From Halalkalibacillus sediminis (GTDB lineage Bacteria > Bacillota > Bacilli > Bacillales > Alkalibacillaceae): a stretch of DNA of 64,000 bases. Positions 22,711 through 35,102 of the stretch are shown piece after piece. Every line of letters begins with the position of its first letter. The first letter of the stretch is position 1. The translations under genes and the position numbers were made by a program. The notes beneath the pieces were generated by a model that had not been told where the DNA came from, did no database searches, and worked only from the letters and a program-made list of their open reading frames with translations. The stretch lies in contig NZ_PJNH01000001.1 of NCBI RefSeq assembly GCF_002844535.1, positions 372,001 to 436,000 on the forward strand. Direction: 5' to 3'.

Positions 22711-23589
22711 ATGGTTAAAAGTATGACAGGCTTCGGAAGTGCTTCAGGTAAATTCGAGGAAACGACGGTTACGATTGAAATCAAAACCATCAATCATCGT
22801 TTTCTAGACTATTCACTAAAAATGCCCCGAGATTTGATGCAATTAGAGGATTCAATCAGAAAGCGAATCCAAGAAGTTTGTTCTCGTGGGAGAGTAGAAT
22901 TCTATGTAAACATTTCTGGAGAACCTCTACGATCTAGAACGTTGAAAGTTGACTGGGACTTGCTGCAACAGTACTCTGATCGTATGGAAGAAATATCGGA
23001 TCATACTCCTATTCAGGGAGAACTTGAAATGAAAGATCTTCTTAATATAGAAGGTTTGTTCCTAATGGAAGAAGCTACAGATATCAATGAAGAGTTTAAG
23101 AATTTCTTTATCCGATTAGTAGATGAAGCCTTATCTATTGTAAGTAGTATGAGAAGCAGGGAAGGTGAATCTCTAGAAGTAGATGTGAAGTCTAGGCTTA
23201 CTTCAATTTTAGAATCGGCTGAATACTTGAAACAAAGAAGCCCTGAGTTCCAGCAGAACTTCCAAGATAAAGTGACTGCTCGTATTGAAGAATCACTTAA
23301 TGATACTTCAAAAGATGAAGTTAGAATCATTCAGGAAGTTGCATTGTTGGCTGAAAAAGGGGATATCACTGAAGAGATCACCAGAATCATTTCTCATGTA
23401 AAACAGTTTGAAGAAACTCTAGATTTGGAAGAGCCTATCGGCCGAAAACTAGATTTCATTAGCCAAGAGTTATTGAGAGAAGCGAATACAATAGGGTCTA
23501 AATCTAATGATGTCTCAATCAGTAAGGTAGTCGTCGATTTGAAGAGCGAGATTGAGAAAATTAAAGAACAAGTACAAAATATTGAATAA
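22711..23589 (+). CDS. yicC: YicC-family endoribonuclease (YloC)
   Basis: A 292-residue YicC-family protein. The N-terminal MVKSMTGFGSASG and the C-terminal GRKLDFISQELLREANTIGSKS are diagnostic. Family members are reported as endoribonucleases that act on small RNA and mRNA. Start is the ATG at 22711 behind AAGAGGTG; an in-frame GTG at 22699 overlaps that site. The gene is followed by remA and gmk, as in B. subtilis yloC-remA-gmk. Confidence 0.92.
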   Translation: MVKSMTGFGSASGKFEETTVTIEIKTINHRFLDYSLKMPRDLMQLEDSIRKRIQEVCSRGRVEFYVNISGEPLRSRTLKVDWDLLQQYSDRMEEISDHTPIQGELEMKDLLNIEGLFLMEEATDINEEFKNFFIRLVDEALSIVSSMRSREGESLEVDVKSRLTSILESAEYLKQRSPEFQQNFQDKVTARIEESLNDTSKDEVRIIQEVALLAEKGDITEEITRIISHVKQFEETLDLEEPIGRKLDFISQELLREANTIGSKSNDVSISKVVVDLKSEIEKIKEQVQNIE

Positions 23590-23592
23590 TAT

Positions 23593-23622
23593 TTGAGATA
23601 TTCATTGAATTTAGACTATAAT
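23593..23622 (+). promoter_or_regulatory. Promoter upstream of remA
   Basis: TTGAGA at 23593-23598 and a perfect TATAAT at 23617-23622 are 18 bases apart, just after the yicC stop and 44 bases before the remA start. Confidence 0.6.
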
Positions 23623-23665
23623 AGAAATATTAGTGATTGAATTTGAAATGTTAGGGGAGTTAATC

Positions 23666-24755
<1,090 letters not shown>

Positions 24756-24778
24756 CCCAATTCATCTACTGTATTTTT

Positions 24779-24808
24779 AAACAACCTGAAGAAACAGGTT
24801 GTTTTTTC
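24779..24808 (+). terminator. Intrinsic terminator after rpoZ
   Basis: A 10-bp stem (24779-24788 with 24795-24804, AACAACCTG core) with a 6-nt loop is followed by a T run. Confidence 0.88.
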
Positions 24809-24837
24809 TTTACTTAGTACTTTTAGGAGTGAAAACA

Positions 24838-26043
24838 ATGCTAAAAGGTAAAAAGGTCTTACTCGGAGTATCAGGTGGAATAGCAGCATACAAGGCATGC
24901 TCACTAACAAGTAAGCTGGTTCAGCAGGGGGCTGAAGTTCGAGTGATCATGACAGAAGGCGCAACTGAGTTCGTCCAACCACTCACTTTTCAAGCCTTGT
25001 CTCGAAACCCTGTGTTCACAGATGCTTTTGATGAAAAAAATCCTGACAAAATAGCTCATATCGATCTAGCTGATTGGGCAGATCTCGTTATATTAGCGCC
25101 TGCCACAGCTCACTTATTAGGGCGCCTTGCTAATGGACTAGCAGATGATATGTTGACGACAACATTACTTGCTACCACAGCACCTGTCTACATTGCACCA
25201 GCCATGAACGTGCATATGTACGAACATCCATCAGTGATAGAAAATTTAAAGACCCTAGATAATTACGGCTATCGCTTTATAGAACCAGGTGATGGCTATT
25301 TAGCATGTGGTTATGTAGGGAAGGGTCGTCTAGAGGAGCCTGAAAATATTATTGAAGTCATCATTCAGAATCAACAAGATGAAAATAAACTGAAAGGTAA
25401 GAAAGTCCTCATAACAGCTGGCCCAACGAGAGAAACCGTTGATCCAGTGCGCTTTTTCTCCAATCGTTCGTCAGGGAAGATGGGCTTTGCATTAGCTGAG
25501 GTAGCACATCGTTGGGGAGCAGAAGTAACTTTGATTGCTGGACCGGTTGTAATCGATCCACCAAGTGGAATCAATTATGTCTCAGTGACGACTGCACAGG
25601 AAATGTATGAAGCAGTGATGAACCATAAAAATGATCAGGATATCATCATAAAAGCTGCAGCTGTAGCGGATTATCGCCCGAAACAAACTCATGAACATAA
25701 AATGAAAAAGCATGAAGGAAATCTAGTGGTTGAAATGGAAAGAACGAACGATATCCTGAAAGAGCTAGGTGAACAAAAACAACAAGAATACCTTGTCGGT
25801 TTTGCTGCTGAGACGAAGGACATTGAATATTACGGCAATAAAAAATTAGAAAAGAAGAATCTTGATGCAATCGTCATGAATGATGTTAGCTCTACTTCTA
25901 CTGGATTCCAGTCTGATGAAAATGAAGTAATTGTATTGACCAAGAGAGGTTTAAAAGAAGCAATCCCACAATCTTCAAAGGCTAAAATTTCTGAAAGGTT
26001 ATTCGAGATTTTCATTGAAGAAAAGCAGGGTGAGAAAAGTTGA
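24838..26043 (+). CDS. coaBC: CoaBC, phosphopantothenoylcysteine synthetase/decarboxylase
   Basis: A bifunctional coenzyme A enzyme of 401 residues that joins cysteine to phosphopantothenate and then decarboxylates the product. The N-terminal CoaC flavoprotein domain has GGIAAYKA, the PAMN motif (APAMNVHMYEHP) and the flap cysteine in ACGYVGKGRL. The C-terminal CoaB domain has ITAGPTRETVDPVRF and SNRSSGKMG. Start ATG 24838 follows TAGGAG. The stop overlaps the TTG start of priA. Confidence 0.96.
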   Translation: MLKGKKVLLGVSGGIAAYKACSLTSKLVQQGAEVRVIMTEGATEFVQPLTFQALSRNPVFTDAFDEKNPDKIAHIDLADWADLVILAPATAHLLGRLANGLADDMLTTTLLATTAPVYIAPAMNVHMYEHPSVIENLKTLDNYGYRFIEPGDGYLACGYVGKGRLEEPENIIEVIIQNQQDENKLKGKKVLITAGPTRETVDPVRFFSNRSSGKMGFALAEVAHRWGAEVTLIAGPVVIDPPSGINYVSVTTAQEMYEAVMNHKNDQDIIIKAAAVADYRPKQTHEHKMKKHEGNLVVEMERTNDILKELGEQKQQEYLVGFAAETKDIEYYGNKKLEKKNLDAIVMNDVSSTSTGFQSDENEVIVLTKRGLKEAIPQSSKAKISERLFEIFIEEKQGEKS

Positions 26044-28451
26044 GGATTGCTAACGTAGTCATCGATGTTGCTGCTTCCTCCATCGACTCATTATTTGATT
26101 ACGAGATTCCATCCTCACTTGAAGATGTCGTCAAGCCCGGAGTAAGGGTAATTGTGCCGTTCGGGCCAAGAAAAGTGATGGGGTTTGTCGTGTCATTATC
26201 TGACCAGAGTGAAATATCTAAATTAAGAGAAGTTGAATCTGTATTAGATTACACTCCTATTTTTACAGAAGAACTGATACATCTATCGAAGTGGATGCAG
26301 GAAACAACGTTATGTTTTCGGATTTCTGCTATGCAAGCGATGTTACCCGCGGTTTTCAAAGCGACTTATGAAAAAGAAGTGTGGATGTTGGCAGAAGATG
26401 AAGAGTTTCCCGAAGAGTGGAAGAATGTCTCTCAAGGGAGAGAAGTATTCCCTTTTCAGGAAGTGGAAGAGAGTTCGGTTTCTCCGCATCAAGTAACTAA
26501 ACTCGTACAAGAAGAGTTAATAGATATAAAATACAACGTTCAGCGAAAAGATCAAGTGAAGACTGTTACATATGTAGAGCCGGCTGTTGAAGAGTATGTA
26601 TTACAAGAGCATTTAGAACAACTTTCAGGAAATGCGAGAAAGCAGCGTGAAGTATTAGCTTTCATGACTGAACATTACGAAGCTGTAGAATTAAAGAAAT
26701 TACAAAATGAACTCAATATCACTAAAAGTCCAATTCAAAAATTGGTCAGTGAAAAATTGTTACGCTTTACTAAAAAAGAAATCTACAGGGATCCATTTAA
26801 AAATCATGTAATCGAACAGAGTTATCCCTTGAATCTGACTAAAAAACAACAGACAGTCATAGAGCCAATCATTCAAAATATTAATAATAATCAACATGAG
26901 ATGTTTTTGCTTCATGGAGTAACAGGGAGCGGAAAAACTGAAATCTATTTACAGTCCATTCAAAGAGTCCTAGAGAAAGGGCAGGAAGCGATTGTATTGG
27001 TTCCTGAAATTTCCCTTACTCCCCAAATGGTCCACCGGTTCAAATCAAGGTTTGGAGATGAAGTTGCAGTGCTTCATAGTGGGCTATCAAAGGGAGAGAA
27101 ATATGATGAATGGCGGAAAATTCACCGTAACGAAGTCAGGGTTGTAGTCGGTGCACGTTCTGCGATTTTTGCACCATTTGAAAATCTTGGGATTATCATC
27201 ATTGACGAGGAGCATGAAAATACCTATAAACAGGAAGACTATCCAAAGTACCATGCTAGAGATGTGGCAAAGTTTCGTGGTACATATCACAAGTGTCCAG
27301 TAGTCTTAGGAAGTGCAACTCCTACTTTAGAAACTTACGCCCGTGCATTGAAAGGTGTTTATCATTTATTAAGTCTAGATGAAAGAATTAATGAACAAGA
27401 GCTACCTTCAATCGATGTCGTTGATATGCGTTTAGAATTACAAAAAGGGAATCGCACGATGTTTTCCGATTTATTAGTGGAAAAAATTCAAGAACGCTTG
27501 GAGAGAAAAGAACAAATCGTTCTTCTCTTGAATCGAAGAGGGTATTCAAGTTTTGTAATGTGCCGTGAATGTGGTGAAACCATTCATTGTGATAATTGTG
27601 ATATTTCTATGACGTATCACCAGAAGAAAAACCAATTAAAGTGTCACTACTGTAATGATGTTAAACCAATGCCTCAAAGATGCCCCAAGTGTGAAAGTGA
27701 CGCGATCCGTTTCTTTGGTACAGGGACTCAGAAAGTGGAAGAGGCTTTGCTTCAGCAGTTTGAACAGGCAAGAGTCATTCGGATGGATGTCGATACGACG
27801 AGCCGAAAAGGATCCCACGAGAAATTACTGAATGAATTTGGTAGAGGCGAAGCGGACATATTACTAGGTACACAGATGATCGCAAAAGGACTGGACTTTG
27901 AAAATGTAACTCTAGTCGGAGTAATTGCGGCGGATGCCATTCTTCACCTCCCAGATTTTCGTGCTAGTGAAAAGACATTTCAATTACTGACCCAGGTCAG
28001 CGGAAGAGCTGGAAGACACGAACTGCCAGGAGAAGTAGTTGTACAATCCTATACACCTGATCACTATAGCATTGAGTTAGCTAGCCAATATGATTTCGAA
28101 TCTTTCTTTAAGAAAGAGATGCAATTAAGAAAGAGATTCTCGTATCCTCCATATTATTTTCTGGCACTGATTAATATATCTCACGATAACCATGTACAGG
28201 TAGTTGAAACAGCCCAAGAGATTGCCGGAATACTAGCTGAGAAACTGTCACAAGAGAGTCTTTTGATGGGGCCTACACCGTCACCGATGTTACGTATAAA
28301 AAATCGCTATCGTTACCAATGCATGATAAAATACAAGCGTAGAGAAGAAGTGGATCAAGCACTTCGAGAGGTTTTAGAGAAATTCAAAAAAGAAATTAAT
28401 CAAAATAAAATACAAATAACAATAGATTTTGAACCTTATCACTTTATGTAG
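26040..28451 (+). CDS. priA: Primosomal replication restart helicase PriA
   Basis: A 3'-5' DNA helicase that reloads the replisome at stalled forks. The 803-residue protein has an N-terminal 3'-DNA-binding domain, Walker A in [14 protein letters not shown], a DEEH box, and a zinc region with paired cysteines ([22 protein letters not shown]). The helicase C-terminal part has [17 protein letters not shown] and [10 protein letters not shown]. It starts with TTG overlapping the coaBC stop. In B. subtilis def follows it; here fmt comes next. Confidence 0.96.
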   Translation: MRIANVVIDVAASSIDSLFDYEIPSSLEDVVKPGVRVIVPFGPRKVMGFVVSLSDQSEISKLREVESVLDYTPIFTEELIHLSKWMQETTLCFRISAMQAMLPAVFKATYEKEVWMLAEDEEFPEEWKNVSQGREVFPFQEVEESSVSPHQVTKLVQEELIDIKYNVQRKDQVKTVTYVEPAVEEYVLQEHLEQLSGNARKQREVLAFMTEHYEAVELKKLQNELNITKSPIQKLVSEKLLRFTKKEIYRDPFKNHVIEQSYPLNLTKKQQTVIEPIIQNINNNQHEMFLLHGVTGSGKTEIYLQSIQRVLEKGQEAIVLVPEISLTPQMVHRFKSRFGDEVAVLHSGLSKGEKYDEWRKIHRNEVRVVVGARSAIFAPFENLGIIIIDEEHENTYKQEDYPKYHARDVAKFRGTYHKCPVVLGSATPTLETYARALKGVYHLLSLDERINEQELPSIDVVDMRLELQKGNRTMFSDLLVEKIQERLERKEQIVLLLNRRGYSSFVMCRECGETIHCDNCDISMTYHQKKNQLKCHYCNDVKPMPQRCPKCESDAIRFFGTGTQKVEEALLQQFEQARVIRMDVDTTSRKGSHEKLLNEFGRGEADILLGTQMIAKGLDFENVTLVGVIAADAILHLPDFRASEKTFQLLTQVSGRAGRHELPGEVVVQSYTPDHYSIELASQYDFESFFKKEMQLRKRFSYPPYYFLALINISHDNHVQVVETAQEIAGILAEKLSQESLLMGPTPSPMLRIKNRYRYQCMIKYKRREEVDQALREVLEKFKKEINQNKIQITIDFEPYHFM

Positions 28452-28462
28452 AGGAGTATTGG

Positions 28463-29401
28463 ATGAGTAAACGAATAATTTTTATGGGGACTCCTGACTT
28501 CAGTGTACCTATTCTAGAGAACTTAATAGAATCACCATACGAGGTTGTTGCCGTAGTGACACAACCTGATCGTCCTAAAGGGAGAAAAAGGGTACTAACC
28601 CCTCCGCCGGTAAAATCGTGTGCTGAAGAGCATCATATACCTGTGCTACAACCGGAAAAAGTAAGAGTCGAGTATGAAGATATTTTATCCTATGAACCTG
28701 ATTTGATAGTGACTGCGGCCTATGGGCAGATCTTACCGAAAGAATTATTAGACTCCCCTCCATTTGGCTGCATAAACGTACATGCTTCCTTATTACCTGA
28801 ATACAGAGGTGGAGCACCAATCCATCATGCAATCATTGATGGAAAAGAAGAAACAGGTATAACGATCATGTACATGGTTGAAGCATTGGATGCAGGTGCC
28901 ATGATTGAGCAGCGATCTATAAAAATCGAGGAATCAGACCACGTCGGAAGTTTACATGACAAACTTTCAGATATTGGAGCCCAGCTATTATTAGAGACAC
29001 TTCCTCCTTTATTTGAAGGGGAGTTGACCCCAATTGAACAAAATGATGAGGAAGCGACTTTTGCTTCTAATATTAAGCGTGAAAAAGAACATATTGAATG
29101 GGAAAAATCACAGAAAGAAATATATAACCAAGTCCGGGGGCTACACCCTTGGCCGGTCGCTTTCACTACTTACCAAGGGAAGTCTTTGAAAGTTTGGTGG
29201 GCGGAAAAAGTGAACCGTTCAACTGATGAAGTTCCAGGAACTATTATTGAAGTTGAAGAAAATGGTCCATTGGTTGCAACAGGTGATGGCAAGGCCATTC
29301 AGATTACGGACTTACAAGTGTCTGGGAAAAAACGTATGAAAGCAGAAGACTTCTTAAGAGGTTCCAGTGATTATTTTGCTGTAGGAGATAAGTTAGGATG
29401 A
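28463..29401 (+). CDS. fmt: Methionyl-tRNA formyltransferase
   Basis: Formylates initiator Met-tRNA using 10-formyl-tetrahydrofolate. The 312-residue protein has the N-terminal [15 protein letters not shown], the folate and catalytic segment [20 protein letters not shown] and the Asp in EALDAGAMI. The tRNA-binding C-terminal domain is present. It is preceded by AGAGGAG. The usual upstream partner def is absent from this spot, so deformylase must be encoded elsewhere. Confidence 0.96.
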   Translation: MSKRIIFMGTPDFSVPILENLIESPYEVVAVVTQPDRPKGRKRVLTPPPVKSCAEEHHIPVLQPEKVRVEYEDILSYEPDLIVTAAYGQILPKELLDSPPFGCINVHASLLPEYRGGAPIHHAIIDGKEETGITIMYMVEALDAGAMIEQRSIKIEESDHVGSLHDKLSDIGAQLLLETLPPLFEGELTPIEQNDEEATFASNIKREKEHIEWEKSQKEIYNQVRGLHPWPVAFTTYQGKSLKVWWAEKVNRSTDEVPGTIIEVEENGPLVATGDGKAIQITDLQVSGKKRMKAEDFLRGSSDYFAVGDKLG

Positions 29402-29405
29402 TAAT

Positions 29406-30749
29406 ATGAGCAAGAAAAATTTACGTGAAGTCGCGTTGCAATTATTGCAACAAGTCGGTGAACATGGTGGCTATAGCCATATTTTAATCAATCAAGCAAT
29501 CCAAAAAAATGATCTTTCAAACCAAGATAAAGGTCTACTAACAGAAATCGTATATGGTAGTTTACAAAGGAAGTTGACGCTGCAGTTCTATTTGAAGCCG
29601 TTCGTCGGAAACAAAAAACTTGATAAATGGGTGCAGTGGCTGCTTTACATGTCCGTATATCAGATGGTTTATTTAGACCGAGTGCCGGATCATGCGATTA
29701 TTAATGAAGCGGTACAGATTTCGAAAAAGAAGGGCCACCGAGGTATATCTGGCTTTGTTAATGGTGTTCTCAGAAACATTCAACGAAAAGGTGTGGCAGA
29801 TTTTTCTACGATAGAGGATCCCGTGGAAAGATTGTCAGTTGAAACGAGTCACCCAGCTTGGATGGTTGAGCGTTGGGTTGATCAGTATGGATATGAGAAA
29901 ACAAGCGAAATGTGTCATTCCAACATTATTCAGAAACAAGTTTCGGTAAGAGTCCAACCACTTAAATTGACGCGAAATCAAGCAATGGATATATTACAAA
30001 GTGAAGGCTATGAAGTTTCTGAAGCGGGCTTATCGCCTCAAGGAATTCATGTCGACACTGGTAACGTACTTAATAGTAGTCTATTCCCTAATCAAATAAC
30101 CATCCAGGATGAAACGTCTATGTTAGTTTCTGAGATGATGGATCTTGAAGAGAATATGAAAGTTTTAGATGCTTGCAGTGCACCTGGGGGTAAGGCTACT
30201 CACATCGCTGAAAAGATGAAAGATTCTGGCGAAGTATTAGCATATGATCTTCATGCAAAAAAAGTTAAATTAGTGAAAGATAAAGCAGAGACATTGAATC
30301 TTTCAAACATACAAACGAATCCATACGATAGCAGAAAGCTTCAAGAAGTTCATTCTGAAGAAACTTTCGATCGTATTCTACTCGATGCTCCATGCTCCGG
30401 TTTAGGGGTGCTAAGAAGTAAACCGGATATTAAGTATCATAAAAATGTATCTGATATTGAACAGTTATCGACTATTCAAAACGAACTACTTCATTCTGTT
30501 TTGCCGTTAATGAAAAAAGATGGGAAGTTGGTATATAGTACATGTACCGTGGACCATGCTGAAAATGAGTGGCAAATAGATAAGGTCCTTAAAGAATTTC
30601 CAGAACTAGAAGTAGACCAGAGCTTTTTCGATCAATTGCCTAAAGAATGTCAATCGCTTGATGGTCTGTCAGAATTCGGACTACAGATATTCCCTCAAGA
30701 TTTTCAAGCGGATGGATTTTTCATCACACGTTTACAGTGGAAATATTAA
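29406..30749 (+). CDS. rsmB: 16S rRNA m5C967 methyltransferase RsmB
   Basis: An RsmB/Sun-family methyltransferase of 447 residues. The N-terminal NusB-like RNA-binding domain is followed by a Rossmann SAM domain with DACSAPGGKATHIAE and the two catalytic cysteines in DAPCSGLGVLRSKPD and YSTCTVDHAEN. It starts four bases after fmt. In B. subtilis rlmN follows; here the next gene is prpC. Confidence 0.96.
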   Translation: MSKKNLREVALQLLQQVGEHGGYSHILINQAIQKNDLSNQDKGLLTEIVYGSLQRKLTLQFYLKPFVGNKKLDKWVQWLLYMSVYQMVYLDRVPDHAIINEAVQISKKKGHRGISGFVNGVLRNIQRKGVADFSTIEDPVERLSVETSHPAWMVERWVDQYGYEKTSEMCHSNIIQKQVSVRVQPLKLTRNQAMDILQSEGYEVSEAGLSPQGIHVDTGNVLNSSLFPNQITIQDETSMLVSEMMDLEENMKVLDACSAPGGKATHIAEKMKDSGEVLAYDLHAKKVKLVKDKAETLNLSNIQTNPYDSRKLQEVHSEETFDRILLDAPCSGLGVLRSKPDIKYHKNVSDIEQLSTIQNELLHSVLPLMKKDGKLVYSTCTVDHAENEWQIDKVLKEFPELEVDQSFFDQLPKECQSLDGLSEFGLQIFPQDFQADGFFITRLQWKY

Positions 30750-30785
30750 CAGATCCTATGAACGGAGAACGAGGTGCTTAACGCA

Positions 30786-31544
30786 ATGGAAGTATATTTA
30801 TCTTCAGATAAAGGAAAAGTGAGAAAACTGAATGAAGATGCTGCAGGTGTTTTTTATAATCAAAACGATCACTTGCTTGTTGTACTTGCAGACGGTATGG
30901 GAGGTCATCAAGCTGGTGACGTAGCTAGTCAACTTGTTATTCAAAGCCTGGAGCAGTCTTGGGAAAACACCGGAGAATTCGAATCACTCGTTGAACTTGA
31001 AGAGTGGTTGAAAGAAGCTATCGGTTCTGCCAACCAGATGATCATTGATTATTCTGAGGAACACCCTGAGTGTGCTGGGATGGGCACGACTGTAGTGGCT
31101 GCTACTATATACGGGGATGATGTGGTTTCATGTCATGTAGGTGATAGTCGTTTATATCATTTAGATGATTCAGAGATTTATCAAATAACAGAAGACCACT
31201 CCTACGTATATGAACTGGTTAAAAGCGGTGAAATATCAGAAGAAGAAGCAGAGGATCATCCTAAAAAAAATATTCTCTTACAAGCTCTAGGAACAGAGCA
31301 AGATGTTAAGATCGACATCAATACTTTCAAGTGGTCTACTAACGATTCACTCATTATTTGCACAGATGGTCTGACAAACAAATTAAGTTCAAAGGACCTT
31401 TATGAAATCGCTAGAAGTGAAATGGATATTGAAGAGGTAGTCACTCAAATGGTTTCAAGTGCAAACGATCGTGGTGGGGAAGATAACATTACTGTGGCCT
31501 ATTTGAAAAATGTCGCACCTGAAGAAGGTGAAGCTTCATGTTAA
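30786..31544 (+). CDS. prpC: PP2C-family protein Ser/Thr phosphatase PrpC (Stp)
   Basis: A metal-dependent phosphatase that reverses PrkC phosphorylation. The 252-residue protein has the PP2C motifs KVRKLNEDAAG, VLADGMGGHQAGDVAS, GMGTTVV, CHVGDSRLYHL and ICTDGLTNKL, with the metal-binding aspartates present. The ATG at 30786 follows GAGGTG. The last seven bases overlap prkC, so kinase and phosphatase are made together. Confidence 0.95.
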   Translation: MEVYLSSDKGKVRKLNEDAAGVFYNQNDHLLVVLADGMGGHQAGDVASQLVIQSLEQSWENTGEFESLVELEEWLKEAIGSANQMIIDYSEEHPECAGMGTTVVAATIYGDDVVSCHVGDSRLYHLDDSEIYQITEDHSYVYELVKSGEISEEEAEDHPKKNILLQALGTEQDVKIDINTFKWSTNDSLIICTDGLTNKLSSKDLYEIARSEMDIEEVVTQMVSSANDRGGEDNITVAYLKNVAPEEGEASC

Positions 31545-33541
31545 ACGGGAAAATGTTGAATGAACGTTATGAAGTGCTGCATTCCATAGGTGGCGGTGGT
31601 ATGTCAAATGTATATTTGGCAAGGGACATCATCCTTGATCGTGATGTAGCCATCAAAGTATTGAAAATGGAATATTCCAATGATCATGAGTTCATCAAAC
31701 GATTCAGAAGAGAAGCCGAATCTGCAATCAGTTTATCTAATGATCACATTGTGAGCATATACGATGTCGGTGAAGAAGATGACAATATCTACTATATCGT
31801 GATGGAGTATGTGGAAGGTTTAACTTTAAAACAACACATAAACAATAAAGGCCATTTGACCGTTCATGAGTCTGTACATATCTTAAGACAGTTGACTGAT
31901 GCAATCGCACACGCTCATCACAACGGAATTATCCATCGCGATATCAAACCTCAGAACATACTGATTGATCAAGATGGAACTGTCAAAATCACAGACTTTG
32001 GGATTGCGATGGCTCTAAGTGCTACATCTTTGACTCAAACCAATAATGTATTAGGTTCAGTACATTATTTGTCACCTGAGCAAGCAAGGGGTGGAACAGC
32101 TACCCGAAAGTCTGACATATACTCGTTAGGCATTGTTTTGTATGAGATGCTGACGGGTCAATTACCTTTTTCTGGAGAATCAGCGGTTTCCATTGCATTG
32201 AAACATATGCAGACAGAAACCCCATTTGTAAAAAGCTTTCACCCTGATTTACCTCAAAGTGTAGAAAACATGGTACTGAAAGCTACATCTAAAAACCCAC
32301 TTAATCGATATGCCTCGATTGAAGAAATGCAAGAGGATTTAGATACACTACTCGACCCTTCTCGTAGAGATGAAGAAAGGTTCGTAGCACCAGTGGAAGA
32401 AGGGGAAGAGACAAAAGCAATGCCGGTCATATCTGATAAGACTGGTTATACCAACCATACAGCAGATGAAACCGTGGTTATGAATAAAGTAAAATCAGAA
32501 GATCGTCCTCCCAAAAAGAAAAATAAGTGGCTGATTTTCCTTTTGTCTTTTTCAGCACTGTTGGCTATCGGGGTAATTGTAGCTCTGTTTGTACTGCCTT
32601 CCATGTTCATGCCTGATGATGTAACTATTCCAGATGTAGAAGGTTCCAGTTATGAGGAAGCAGTCAATGAATTAAGTGATCTTAACCTGGACGTAGAAAG
32701 AGAGTCTGTTTTTTCAGATGAAGTAGAAGAAGGGTTGGTAGTGCGTACATCACCATCTGGTGGTTCAACCGTTAAAGAAGAATCAACGGTCACATTATAC
32801 ACAAGCTTAGGGCAAGAAAAGATTGAGTTTCCTGATTATGTAGGAGATGATTTTGAAGAAACCAAAAGGTATTTAGAGGCGAACGGATATATGGAAGTCA
32901 TTTCATATGGAAGAGAATCTGAACGACCAGAAGGTGAAATTTTGAGTCAAATTCAGCCAGAACCTGGGGAAGAAATTTTACCAGAAGATACACGGGTTAT
33001 TTTTGACGTTAGTACTGGACCACCGACTGTCAGTTTACAATCATTAGAAGGATGGACGCTTGAAGATGCTCAGAACTATGTCAGTGAAAATGAGCTTACA
33101 CTTGTAACTGAAGAAGAGTTTTCAGAGGAAGTACGTGAAGGTCGAATTATTCGTCAAAATCCTAGGCCTAACACAGAAATGGACCAAGGTGACGAAGTAG
33201 AAGTAGTTGTATCCAAAGGTCCAGATTTACAACCAGTAACTGAAGAAGTTACTTTTACAGTTGAGTACGAGGCTCCTGAACCTCCTCCGGAAAATGAGAA
33301 TGCGGAAGAAGGAGAGAATAACAAGAAAGAACAAGAAGAAGGTCAAGAAGTGCAAATCTTTATTGGTGATAGCAACAGAAACATCAATGACCTTCATTAC
33401 GAAGAAACGATATACGAAAGCACAACTTATACTATTAAGTTGAACATTGCACCTGAAGAAGAAGGTCAATATCGTGTCCTTGTGGATGGCGAAATTTATG
33501 AAGAAGATACAATCCCTTATGAACAAGCAAGAGAGGAGTAA
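31538..33541 (+). CDS. prkC: PASTA-domain Ser/Thr protein kinase PrkC
   Basis: A membrane kinase that senses peptidoglycan fragments and controls growth, stationary-phase traits and spore germination. The 667-residue protein has an N-terminal Hanks kinase (GGGGMSNVYLA, IIHRDIKPQNIL, DFGIA), a transmembrane segment at about 328-352, three extracellular PASTA repeats (from about 362 to 560) and a Glu-rich stretch before a C-terminal beta domain. A juxtamembrane Lys-rich stop-transfer precedes the membrane segment. The overlap with prpC supports coupled translation. Confidence 0.96.
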   Translation: MLNGKMLNERYEVLHSIGGGGMSNVYLARDIILDRDVAIKVLKMEYSNDHEFIKRFRREAESAISLSNDHIVSIYDVGEEDDNIYYIVMEYVEGLTLKQHINNKGHLTVHESVHILRQLTDAIAHAHHNGIIHRDIKPQNILIDQDGTVKITDFGIAMALSATSLTQTNNVLGSVHYLSPEQARGGTATRKSDIYSLGIVLYEMLTGQLPFSGESAVSIALKHMQTETPFVKSFHPDLPQSVENMVLKATSKNPLNRYASIEEMQEDLDTLLDPSRRDEERFVAPVEEGEETKAMPVISDKTGYTNHTADETVVMNKVKSEDRPPKKKNKWLIFLLSFSALLAIGVIVALFVLPSMFMPDDVTIPDVEGSSYEEAVNELSDLNLDVERESVFSDEVEEGLVVRTSPSGGSTVKEESTVTLYTSLGQEKIEFPDYVGDDFEETKRYLEANGYMEVISYGRESERPEGEILSQIQPEPGEEILPEDTRVIFDVSTGPPTVSLQSLEGWTLEDAQNYVSENELTLVTEEEFSEEVREGRIIRQNPRPNTEMDQGDEVEVVVSKGPDLQPVTEEVTFTVEYEAPEPPPENENAEEGENNKKEQEEGQEVQIFIGDSNRNINDLHYEETIYESTTYTIKLNIAPEEEGQYRVLVDGEIYEEDTIPYEQAREE

Positions 33542-33544
33542 CCT

Positions 33545-34429
33545 ATGATTCAAGGTAAAATAGTTAAGGCGCTGAGTGGTTTCTATTATGTCATGGCAGA
33601 AAATGAAACTTATACTTGCAAGGGGAGAGGGCTATTTAGAAAACAAAAGGTATCTCCTCTTGTAGGGGATATTGTGGAATTTGAATTAGATCCAGATAGT
33701 CAATCAGGAACCATTCAAAAAATTCACGACCGTAGTAATGAATTGGTTCGTCCTCCAGTGGCCAACGTGGACCAAGCAATCATTGTCAGCTCTATGATCG
33801 AACCACCACTTAATCCATTGTTACTAAATCGTTTTCTTGTATTGGTAGAGCATAAAGAAATTGAGCCACTGTTACTATTTACCAAAGGTGACTTAGCAGA
33901 TAAAGAAGTACAGGACTCTTGTAAAGAATATGCGAAAGCTTATGAAAAAGCTGGTTATCGAACGTTGATGATACCGAATGAGAATGATGCTTTTGCTGAA
34001 CAAATCCGTCCATACTTAAATGATCGCATTTCAGTAATTGCTGGCCAATCTGGAGTTGGTAAATCAACTATTCTCAATCGATTGAAACCAGAATTAAATT
34101 TGGAAACAAATGATATATCAAAAAGTTTAGGTAGAGGAAAACACACCACTCGTCATGTGGAATTGCATCCGGTATTTGAAGGATATATTGCAGATACACC
34201 TGGATTCAGTTCCCTTGAATTCGACGGAATAGAATTAGAAGATTTAAGAGAATGTTTTCCAGAATTCGTTGATCGAGAGGAAGGGTGTAAGTTTCGTGGT
34301 TGCTTCCATGTGAACGAGCCTAAGTGTGCTGTAAAGGCCGCAGTTGAACAAGGTGAGATCCAAGCTTTTCGGTATGAACATTATCTTGATTTTTACGAAG
34401 AAATAAAAAATAGAAAGCCGAGGTATTGA
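33545..34429 (+). CDS. rsgA: Ribosome small-subunit GTPase RsgA (CpgA)
   Basis: A circularly permuted GTPase that acts late in 30S assembly. The 294-residue protein has an N-terminal OB fold, then the G motifs in permuted order: TKGD (G4), GQSGVGKST (G1) and DTPGF (G3). The C-terminal zinc site is seen in [18 protein letters not shown]. It lies three bases after prkC, the usual arrangement, and CpgA is a known PrkC substrate in B. subtilis. Confidence 0.96.
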   Translation: MIQGKIVKALSGFYYVMAENETYTCKGRGLFRKQKVSPLVGDIVEFELDPDSQSGTIQKIHDRSNELVRPPVANVDQAIIVSSMIEPPLNPLLLNRFLVLVEHKEIEPLLLFTKGDLADKEVQDSCKEYAKAYEKAGYRTLMIPNENDAFAEQIRPYLNDRISVIAGQSGVGKSTILNRLKPELNLETNDISKSLGRGKHTTRHVELHPVFEGYIADTPGFSSLEFDGIELEDLRECFPEFVDREEGCKFRGCFHVNEPKCAVKAAVEQGEIQAFRYEHYLDFYEEIKNRKPRY

Positions 34430-34430
34430 T

Positions 34431-35078
34431 ATGGTGAAAATTGCTCCTTCAATTCTGTCAGCAGATTTCTCTAAATTAGGAGACGAAATTAAAGAAGTCG
34501 AAACATCCGTTGATTATATACATGTTGATGTAATGGACGGTCATTTTGTTCCAAACATCACAATTGGTCCTTTAATTGTTGACGCTGTGCGTCCTCTAAC
34601 AGATTTACCGTTAGATGTTCATTTGATGATCGAAAACCCGGAAAATTATATTTCTGCGTTTGCCAAAGCTGGTGCAGATATCATTTCAGTGCACCAAGAA
34701 ACTTGTCCACACCTACACCGTGTGATCCAACAAATAAAAAATGAAGGTGTTAAAGCTGGAGTGGTCATTAATCCTTCAACTCCAGTTCAGGCCATTGAAC
34801 CGATACTGCAAGATATTGATCTAGTGCTTGTCATGACTGTCAATCCAGGCTTCGGTGGTCAGAAATTCATTCAATCTGGAGTAGGGAAAATAGAAGAGTT
34901 GAATCGTTTACGTGAAATGAATGGTTTCACATATGAAATTGAAGTTGATGGCGGAGTGAATGAAGAGACGATTAAGACTTGTGTGGATGCAGGAGCGGAT
35001 GTTCTCGTTGCGGGAAGTGCCATTTTTAATCAATCGGATCGCCAAGCTGCAGTTCAAAAGTTAAGAAACAGTCTGTAA
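34431..35078 (+). CDS. rpe: Ribulose-phosphate 3-epimerase
   Basis: Interconverts ribulose 5-phosphate and xylulose 5-phosphate in the pentose phosphate pathway. The 215-residue TIM barrel has the family motifs [44 protein letters not shown] and [11 protein letters not shown], with the metal-binding His and Asp residues intact. It starts two bases after the rsgA stop and shares its operon. Confidence 0.97.
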   Translation: MVKIAPSILSADFSKLGDEIKEVETSVDYIHVDVMDGHFVPNITIGPLIVDAVRPLTDLPLDVHLMIENPENYISAFAKAGADIISVHQETCPHLHRVIQQIKNEGVKAGVVINPSTPVQAIEPILQDIDLVLVMTVNPGFGGQKFIQSGVGKIEELNRLREMNGFTYEIEVDGGVNEETIKTCVDAGADVLVAGSAIFNQSDRQAAVQKLRNSL

Positions 35079-35102
35079 GACGTACAAAAAGGGGGATGTG
35101 TT

